The notes under the pieces: generated by a model
Told to the model about the DNA's origin: nothing
Database searches by the model: none
The model's input: only the letters and a program-made list of their open reading frames with translations
Position numbers and translations under genes: made by a program
Source: Alphaproteobacteria bacterium
GTDB lineage: Bacteria > Pseudomonadota > Alphaproteobacteria > MPNO01 > VGEU01
Reading direction: 5' to 3'
Assembly (NCBI GenBank): GCA_016869145.1
Contig: VGEU01000021.1
Span: 1-38,959, forward strand
Length of the DNA: 38,959 nt
Part shown: piece after piece, positions 33,508-38,959 of the stretch
Numbering within the stretch: position 1 is the first letter of the stretch
Layout: each line of letters starts with the position of its first letter

Positions 33508-34503
33508 ATGCGCCGACACAAGCCCTTGGCGACCGCCGCGCTGGCCAGCGCGCTCGTCGCCGCACTCCTCGCCACGCTCGTCGCCGGGACGGCGACCGCG
33601 CAGACCCTCGATGCCGTCAGGGTCGCGATCTCGCAGCGCGGCACCTGGGACCCGACCATCACGCTCCTCGCCGACAAGCACGGTTTCTTCCGCAACGAGG
33701 GCATCCAGGCAAGCTTCAGCTTCACCGCCGGCGGCGCCGAGACCGTGCAGGCGATCGCCACCGGCAGCGTCGACGTCGCGACCCCGACCTCGACGCACGC
33801 CGCGCTCGCCGCCTTCGCCAAGGGCGCGCCGATCCGCATCATCGGCGCCCGCATGCTCGGCTCGCCCGATCTGTTCTGGTACGTCAAGGCGGACAGCCCG
33901 ATCCGGCGTATCGAGGACATCGCGGGCAAGGCGCTCGCCTATTCGCGGCCGGCCTCGGTCTCGTACATGGTCGTGCTCGCCATGCTCGAGCAGCACAAGC
34001 TGCAGGCGCGGCTGGTGCAGACCGGCGCGGTCACCGCGACGCGGACGATGGTGATGACCGGCCAGGTCGACATCGGCTGGTCGTCGGTGCCGATAGGTCT
34101 CGAGCCGGTGATGAAGGGCGAGGTGCGCGTCCTCTTCCGCGCCGACGACGCGAAGGATCTCGCCGGCGTCGCGAGCCGCGTGACGATCACCGGCGCCGAC
34201 TATCTCCGCACCCGGCGCGATGTCGCGCGGCGTTTCATGGTGGCGCACGAGAAGGTCATCGACTGGCTCTATGCCGGCAATCTCGACGAGGCGGCGAAGC
34301 TCCTCGCCGAGGATTCGAAGATCGACCCCGCCGCGGGGCGCGAGGCCGCCAAATTCTTCCGCAAGGATCATCACGCGATGGTGCCGATCCGCGGGCTCGA
34401 CCGGGCGAACGCCCAGGCGGTCGAGCAGGGCCTGATGAAGGAGCCGCTGACGCCGGCCCAGCTCGCCGAGCTCGTCGACATCGTGCACACGCCGAAGAAC
34501 TGA
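33508..34503 (+). CDS. NMT1/TauT-type ABC transporter substrate-binding protein
   Basis: A 331-residue exported binding protein. The signal peptide has basic residues (MRRHK) and a hydrophobic core ALASALVAALLATLVAG, with cleavage after TATA before QTL. The mature domain begins AVRVAISQRGTWDPTITLLA followed by DKHGFFRNEGI, the classic opening of the NMT1/THI5 and nitrate/taurine-type SBP family, and continues with TAGGAETVQAIATGSVDVAT. The ATG at 33508 is preferred over 33502 because the ribosome site GAGGGAGG ends at 33501, giving six bases of spacing. It directly follows the TAXI receptor gene. No permease or ATPase accompanies it; the only NitT-type ATPase in the window is the dead remnant near 20 kb. 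Confidence 0.9.
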   Translation: MRRHKPLATAALASALVAALLATLVAGTATAQTLDAVRVAISQRGTWDPTITLLADKHGFFRNEGIQASFSFTAGGAETVQAIATGSVDVATPTSTHAALAAFAKGAPIRIIGARMLGSPDLFWYVKADSPIRRIEDIAGKALAYSRPASVSYMVVLAMLEQHKLQARLVQTGAVTATRTMVMTGQVDIGWSSVPIGLEPVMKGEVRVLFRADDAKDLAGVASRVTITGADYLRTRRDVARRFMVAHEKVIDWLYAGNLDEAAKLLAEDSKIDPAAGREAAKFFRKDHHAMVPIRGLDRANAQAVEQGLMKEPLTPAQLAELVDIVHTPKN

Positions 34504-34528
34504 CCGGAACGGAGCGGGGGCCGGAGCG

Positions 34529-35530
34529 ATGCGGGCGGTCTATTACGAACGGCGCGGCGCGGCGCGCGAGGTGCTGGTGGTCGGCGAGCGGGCGAAGCCC
34601 AAGGCCGCGCGGGGCGAAGTGCTGGTGCGCGTCGCGGTGTCGGGCGTCAACCCGTCCGACGTGAAGACGCGGGCCGGCCAGACCGTGCCGATGACGGCGC
34701 CGCTGGTGATCCCGCATTGCGACGGCGCGGGCACGATCGAGGCGGTCGGCGACGGCGTGCCGGCCGAGCGCGTGGGCGAGCGCGTCTGGCTCTACAACGT
34801 CAACCGCACGCCGGACGGCCACGGCCAGAGCGCGATCGGCACCGCGGCCGAGTTCGTCGCGGTCGATGCGCAATTCGCGGTCAGGCTGCCGGGCAATGTC
34901 GGCTTCGCCGAGGGCGCGGGGCTCGGCGTGCCGGCGCTCACGGCGCATCGCGCCTGCTTCTGCGCCGGCCCGCTCGCGGGCAAGACCGTGCTCGTGACCG
35001 GCGGTGCCGGCGCGGTCGGGTTCTACGCCGTCCAGATGGCGCGGCTCGACGGCGCGCGGGTGATCGCGACGGTCTCGAACGAGGAGAAGGCGACGATCGC
35101 GCGCGACGGCGGGGCCGATGTCGTGATCGACTATCGCCGCGAGGACGTCGCGCGCCGGATCATGGACGAGACGCGCGGCGGCGGCGTCGACCATGTCGTC
35201 GATGTCGATGTCGCGGCGAACGCACCGATCATCCAGGCGGTGCTCCGGCCCGAGGGCGTCGTTGCGCCCTATGCGACCGGCGCCAAGCCGGCGATCACCT
35301 TCGAGAACACGGTGATGATGCGCAAGGGCGCCCAGATCCGCTGGGTCTATGTCTACACGATGCCGTGGGCGGCGCAGGCCGCCGCGGCCGAGGACGTCAA
35401 CCGCTGGCTCAAGGCGGGGCGGCTCCGCCACCGGATCGCCGCGCATTTCCCGCTCGAGCGCATCGTCGCCGCGCACGAGCTCGTCGAGAGCGGGCGCCAG
35501 ATCGGCAAGGTCGTCGTCGACATCGCCTGA
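34529..35530 (+). CDS. NADPH:quinone reductase-like medium-chain dehydrogenase/reductase
   Basis: A 333-residue MDR-superfamily oxidoreductase. The N-terminal GroES-like domain shows VSGVNPSDVKTRAGQ and IPHCDGAGTIEAVGDGV. The nucleotide-binding domain carries the fingerprint VLVTGGAGAVGFYAVQMARL (about 150-170) and VIATVSNEEKATIARDGGAD. The structural and catalytic zinc cysteines of alcohol dehydrogenases are absent, which matches the zinc-free quinone oxidoreductase subgroup. The start ATG at 34529 has GGAGCG seven bases upstream and follows the binding-protein gene by 25 bases. It may be co-transcribed, but a functional tie is not evident. It is convergent with the cyclase gene. Confidence 0.92.
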   Translation: MRAVYYERRGAAREVLVVGERAKPKAARGEVLVRVAVSGVNPSDVKTRAGQTVPMTAPLVIPHCDGAGTIEAVGDGVPAERVGERVWLYNVNRTPDGHGQSAIGTAAEFVAVDAQFAVRLPGNVGFAEGAGLGVPALTAHRACFCAGPLAGKTVLVTGGAGAVGFYAVQMARLDGARVIATVSNEEKATIARDGGADVVIDYRREDVARRIMDETRGGGVDHVVDVDVAANAPIIQAVLRPEGVVAPYATGAKPAITFENTVMMRKGAQIRWVYVYTMPWAAQAAAAEDVNRWLKAGRLRHRIAAHFPLERIVAAHELVESGRQIGKVVVDIA

Positions 35531-35535
35531 GCGTC

Positions 35536-37347
35536 TCAGCCCGAATCGACCACGAGCCCGATCAGCCGCCACACCGCGACACCATCGGCCGTCCCCTCGG
35601 CGCGGCGCCCGGTCGGCGCGAACTCGAACGCGTTCGCCGCCGCCTGCCGCGTCGCCTCGCTCGCGAGACAGATCGCTGCCGCCTCGCCGATCTCGGCGCG
35701 GCCGAGCTGCTCGATGCGCTGGGCGGTGTTCACCGCCTCGCCCACCACCGTGTAGTTGATGCGGCCGACGAAGCCGACATTGCCGACCAGCGCGGCGCCG
35801 GAGTGAAGCCCGATCCGGAGCCGGCAGGCGGGCTCGCCCCGGGCCAGCCGTTCGCGCCAGAACGCCGTCTCGGTGCGGATGATCTCGAGCGCGCTCCGGC
35901 ACGCCGCCATCGCGTGGTCGGGGCGGTCGTCGGGGGCGCCCCAGAAGGCGAGGAGGCCGTCGCCGAGATATTTGTCGATGGTGCCGCCGCTCCCCTCGAT
36001 CAACGGGCCGATGCGGGCGAAGACGTCGTTGAGATAGCCCGACGCCTCCTCGCTCGGCCGGCCGGCGGAGAAGCGGGTGAAGCCCTGGAGGTCGACGAAC
36101 ATGATGGTGAGCGCGCGGGTTGCGCTCCGCGGCGCATCGGCGCCCGTCGCGAGGAGGCGTCGCACCACCGTGCGCGGCAGATAGGTCTCGAACCAGCCGA
36201 GCGCGCCGGCCATGCGCTCGATCGCGCCGGACGCGGCATCGATCTCGCGGACCGGTCCGCGCGGCAATGGCCCGACCCGGGCGAAGTCGAGCGCCTCGAC
36301 GCGCCGCGCCGCGTCGGCGAGCGCCAGGATCGGCCGCTCGAGCCGGCGTGCGAGAACGACCGCAGCGGCGATCCCGAGGAACAGGAGAGCGGCGCCGATG
36401 ATCGCGATCGCGTTGAGAAACCAGCGCGCCTGGCGCGTCTCGGTACCCGGCTCGTGGAAGCCGACGATCCACGGTTCGCCGCCATAGCCGACGAGCGGGC
36501 GGTAGAAATAGCCGTGGCTCGCCTCGCCGACCCAGCTCCAGTGTCCGCGCACCGGGCCGGCGGGAAGGATCGCCTCGAGCGAGCGCCGCTCGAGCGTCCA
36601 GATGCCGGCGAGCACCGGATCGCCGACGGCATCGAGACGCGGCAGCCCGCCCATCTCGGCATCGACCGGCGGCGGCGGCAACGCGATCGCGCCGCGATGG
36701 GCGATCACGCGCCCCTCGCCGTAGAGGATGAACGGCCTTTGCGCGCGGCCCTCGCCGATGCGGCGGAGATAGAGCGAGAGATCGGCGACCGTGATCGCGG
36801 CGACCAGGACGCCCTCGAACCCGTCGGCCGAGTGGAGCGGCATGCGGAGCGTGACCACGGTCTGGCCGAGGACGATGCTCCGGAACGGCGCGGCCCAGCG
36901 CGGCGCGGTCGAGTCGCGCGCGCCGGCGATCGCGTCGGCGGCGAACGGGACGCGGTCGGGGGGATCCTCGTAGATGACGAAGTCGCCGCGGTTGAACCGC
37001 CGCATCGAGAGATCGGGGCGGACGAACCCGAAGCCAGTGACCTGCGGGCTCGCCGCGAGCGCGCCGATCAGGAACGCATCGAAGGCGCGCGGATCGCGCG
37101 GATCGACACGACCGGTGCGGACCGTCTCGCCGACGTAATCGAGCTGGGTCCGGACCGGCTCGAGATGCGAGTCGATGCGGCCGACGATGCCCTCGACGAT
37201 GCGGTCGATGCGGTCGCTGAGAAGGCCCTGGGTGATCGCCTGGGCGGTGAGGTAGCTCGCCGCGAGCATCGGCACCAGCGCGAGCACGACGAGGCCGCCG
37301 AAGGCGAGCGGCAGGAGCGTCTTGATCGACAGGTTCGGAATCCGCAA
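35536..37347 (-). CDS. Membrane class III adenylate/guanylate cyclase with extracytoplasmic sensor domain
   Basis: A roughly 603-residue receptor cyclase. A first membrane helix (LLPLAFGGLVVLALVPMLAA) is followed by a periplasmic sensor of about 280 residues resembling a dCache domain, with the segment GVLVAAITVADLSLYL. A second helix (ALLFLGIAAAVVLARRL), a HAMP-like linker and the catalytic domain follow. Metal-binding Asp residues are in IMFVDLQGFTRF and YLGDGLLAFWG. The purine-specifying pair is Lys in GTIDKYLGDG and Thr in NYTVVGEAVN. Transition-state Asn and Arg are in VNTAQRIE. The Lys/Thr pair favours ATP, giving cAMP. The TTG at 37347 is chosen because AAGGA is five bases upstream; a TTG at 37362 is the alternative. 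It lies 28 bases behind the spermidine-synthase-like gene. Confidence 0.9.
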   Translation of the reverse strand: MRIPNLSIKTLLPLAFGGLVVLALVPMLAASYLTAQAITQGLLSDRIDRIVEGIVGRIDSHLEPVRTQLDYVGETVRTGRVDPRDPRAFDAFLIGALAASPQVTGFGFVRPDLSMRRFNRGDFVIYEDPPDRVPFAADAIAGARDSTAPRWAAPFRSIVLGQTVVTLRMPLHSADGFEGVLVAAITVADLSLYLRRIGEGRAQRPFILYGEGRVIAHRGAIALPPPPVDAEMGGLPRLDAVGDPVLAGIWTLERRSLEAILPAGPVRGHWSWVGEASHGYFYRPLVGYGGEPWIVGFHEPGTETRQARWFLNAIAIIGAALLFLGIAAAVVLARRLERPILALADAARRVEALDFARVGPLPRGPVREIDAASGAIERMAGALGWFETYLPRTVVRRLLATGADAPRSATRALTIMFVDLQGFTRFSAGRPSEEASGYLNDVFARIGPLIEGSGGTIDKYLGDGLLAFWGAPDDRPDHAMAACRSALEIIRTETAFWRERLARGEPACRLRIGLHSGAALVGNVGFVGRINYTVVGEAVNTAQRIEQLGRAEIGEAAAICLASEATRQAAANAFEFAPTGRRAEGTADGVAVWRLIGLVVDSG

Positions 37348-37375
37348 CGAGGTCCTTGCCAAGGACGACGGATCG

Positions 37376-38959
37376 TCACCGATGCGTGCCGATCGCGAGC
37401 CCGGTGCCGATATTGTTCAGATAGTACTCGTCCTTGGGAAACAAGTCGGTGTTGACGTCGGGGAACGGGCGGAGGCTCGTCGGCTCCCAGCGTCCGACCA
37501 CCATCTCGGCCCAGCGCGCCATGTCCGCCGGCGCGACGCGCGCGGCCTCGATCTTCGCCTTGATCGCCGGTTCCTCGAGGCGCGCGCGGAGACGGGCGGG
37601 ATCGAACGGGATCGGCGCGTTGCTGCCGAGCAGGATGTCGAGCGGGCGGAGATGGAGGACATGGGGGAAGACCGAGGCGAAGGTCGCGACGGTCCGGCTG
37701 GTCGGCGCCCACTGCACCGCGATGCCGCCCGGCCTCAGCCGGTCGCGGACCATGGCGAAGAACTGCGCCGAATAGAGAAGCCCGCTATTTGCGGTCTTGG
37801 GCAGGATCGCGTCCGCCTCGATCACGTCATAGCGCTCGGTCGCGATCGCGAGGTCGTGGCGACCGTCGCCGACGACGTGGGTGTAGCGGCGGTCATCGAC
37901 CAGATCGGCGATGCCGCGGTCGCGCTTGAGCCGCGCGAACGCGTCGCGCACCTCGTAGACCGGCTCGACGATCTCGACCACGCGCACCTTGGTGGTCGAC
38001 GGGTTGAGCCCGGCGCCGTAGGGCGTCGCGCCGAGACCGGATCCGATCACCATCACGGATTTCGGGTCGGGATGGACGAGCGGCCCGATCGCGCCGAGGA
38101 GGAGGTGGTAGGACTCGAACGGCACGCGCGACTGGAAATGGCCGAACACGAAGAGATGCGCCGCATCGGGCGCGACGCGGACGAGGGCGAGGCCGGAGCG
38201 GTCCTCGGCGACGATCCCGGTGATGCCGGTCGGCACGCTGTGGATCCGTTCCCAGAACGCGGCGTTGCCCGGGAACACCGCGACGAGGGCGGCGATCGCC
38301 GCGGCGGCGAGGCCCGCGGCGGTCCGGCGCGCCGTCCGCTCGAGCAGAAGGAGGAGCGTCACCAGGAAGGCGAGGAGGGCTACGACGCGGAGCGTGCCGG
38401 CGGTGCCGAGCACGTGGAGAAGGACGAGCCCGGCGACGAGGCTTCCGGCCGCGTTGCCGAGGATGTTCCAGAGCTGGATCAGCCCGACGCGCTGGCCGAC
38501 GAGGTCGGGATCCTCCTGCACCGCGCGCTGGACGATCGGGAACGACATGCCGAGGAGGAGCGCGGGCGGCGTGACCAGCACGATGACGAGAAGGAAGACC
38601 AGCGCGATCTTGCGCGGCGTCACCGCCCCCATGCCAAGCGTGACGAGCTCCTCCGCGATCGGCCACACGTCATAGGCGAGATAAAGCGCCCCGATCGAGA
38701 TGAGCGCGTAGAGCCCGACCGCGGTCTGAAGCCCGATGAAGAGCGCACGCGGGTCGGCGACGCGGCGGACGATGTGGATGCCGATCCAGATGCCGAGCGC
38801 ATCGGCGATGAGGAACACGCCGAGCACGATCGAGAACGTATAGACATTGCCCTGGAGGATCACGCCGACGACGCGGAACCAGACGATCTCGAGCGCGATG
38901 ATGATGAAGCCCGAGACGAAGACGAGCGCGCACCACGTCCAGACCCGGCGCGGCACCGC
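37376..38959 (-). CDS. Membrane spermidine-synthase-like protein (fused transporter-like/methyltransferase-fold; 5' end at window edge)
   Basis: At least 526 residues, open to the window edge. The N-terminal half has about seven membrane helices (for example LVFVSGFIIIALEIVWFRVV, VTPPALLLGMSFPIVQ). The C-terminal half is a soluble Rossmann domain of the spermidine synthase fold. It carries MVIGSGLGATPYGAGLNPST, VRVVEIVEPVYEV with its acidic loop, VVGDGRHDL and IEADAILPKTANSGLLYSAQ. These fused proteins are annotated as 'fused MFS/spermidine synthase', but whether they make polyamines is usually unproven. A GTG at 38956 could be the start, yet the frame continues out of the window, so the N-terminus is not resolved. 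It is followed by the sensor cyclase gene, probably in one operon. Confidence 0.88.
   Translation of the reverse strand, partial: AVPRRVWTWCALVFVSGFIIIALEIVWFRVVGVILQGNVYTFSIVLGVFLIADALGIWIGIHIVRRVADPRALFIGLQTAVGLYALISIGALYLAYDVWPIAEELVTLGMGAVTPRKIALVFLLVIVLVTPPALLLGMSFPIVQRAVQEDPDLVGQRVGLIQLWNILGNAAGSLVAGLVLLHVLGTAGTLRVVALLAFLVTLLLLLERTARRTAAGLAAAAIAALVAVFPGNAAFWERIHSVPTGITGIVAEDRSGLALVRVAPDAAHLFVFGHFQSRVPFESYHLLLGAIGPLVHPDPKSVMVIGSGLGATPYGAGLNPSTTKVRVVEIVEPVYEVRDAFARLKRDRGIADLVDDRRYTHVVGDGRHDLAIATERYDVIEADAILPKTANSGLLYSAQFFAMVRDRLRPGGIAVQWAPTSRTVATFASVFPHVLHLRPLDILLGSNAPIPFDPARLRARLEEPAIKAKIEAARVAPADMARWAEMVVGRWEPTSLRPFPDVNTDLFPKDEYYLNNIGTGLAIGTHR

Overview
This window is about 39 kb of very GC-rich, densely coding DNA. 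It most resembles a chromosomal segment of an alphaproteobacterium (Rhodospirillales/Rhizobiales-like). The grounds are the strong G/C third-position bias, the tripartite tricarboxylate transporter and Bug receptor, the many orphan periplasmic binding proteins, the catabolic oxygenases, and -10 boxes resembling the Caulobacter GCTANAWC type. I see no rRNA, tRNA, CRISPR array, integrase or intact insertion sequence. No gene-free stretch exceeds 300 bases; the longest is about 254 bases, before rimO. Genus-level assignment is not possible from sequence alone.

Layout, left half. The window opens in a partial Uup-type ABC-F ATPase gene (minus strand). A GMC oxidoreductase and a TauD/TfdA-type dioxygenase follow as a two-gene unit. 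Next is a translationally coupled pair of ABC exporter half-transporters whose degenerate ATP sites are complementary, as in heterodimeric exporters. From 7.3 to 12.6 kb lie catabolic-looking genes: a cupin, a carboxymuconolactone-decarboxylase-like protein, an alpha/beta hydrolase, a Rieske oxygenase, a 2-hydroxyacid dehydrogenase and a luciferase-like flavin oxidoreductase. An exported DUF4394 protein follows. Then comes a complete tctB-tctA-tctC solute uptake operon, flanked on both sides by paralogous exported ankyrin-repeat genes on the opposite strand. A flavin monooxygenase closes this half.

Middle. Around 19.4-20.1 kb there is visible gene decay. A 28-bp hairpin-bearing tandem repeat abuts a truncated ABC ATPase whose tail looks like the end of an unrelated hydrolase. 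Three small membrane proteins follow. Next is a two-component sodium:solute symporter (DUF4212 small subunit plus SSS large subunit carrying an EF-hand-like loop), closed by a textbook intrinsic terminator. At 24.2 kb an acyl-CoA-dehydrogenase-like gene is broken by an in-frame stop and lacks its C-terminus. A Rieske oxygenase paired with a glutamine-synthetase-like ligase follows, an arrangement reminiscent of gamma-glutamylation amine-degradation pathways.

Right half. This holds housekeeping genes (glnS, rimO) around an orphan Xre/MbcA/ParS-type antitoxin-like regulator. That regulator's 5' end carries three exact copies of ATTGACATAT, and a separate 3 x 19 bp tandem repeat lies between it and rimO. 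Two orphan substrate-binding proteins (TAXI-TRAP and NMT1/TauT types) and a quinone oxidoreductase follow. The last two genes, on the minus strand, are a membrane class III nucleotidyl cyclase with an extracytoplasmic sensor region and, upstream of it, a membrane spermidine-synthase-like protein that runs off the window end.

The most unusual items are the ankyrin-bracketed tct operon with a coupled 20-codon leader, the repeat arrays around the orphan antitoxin and rimO, the chimeric ABC remnant next to the hairpin repeats, and the Rieske/GS-like pair. Functions are inferred from recognisable motifs and context; no database search was run.
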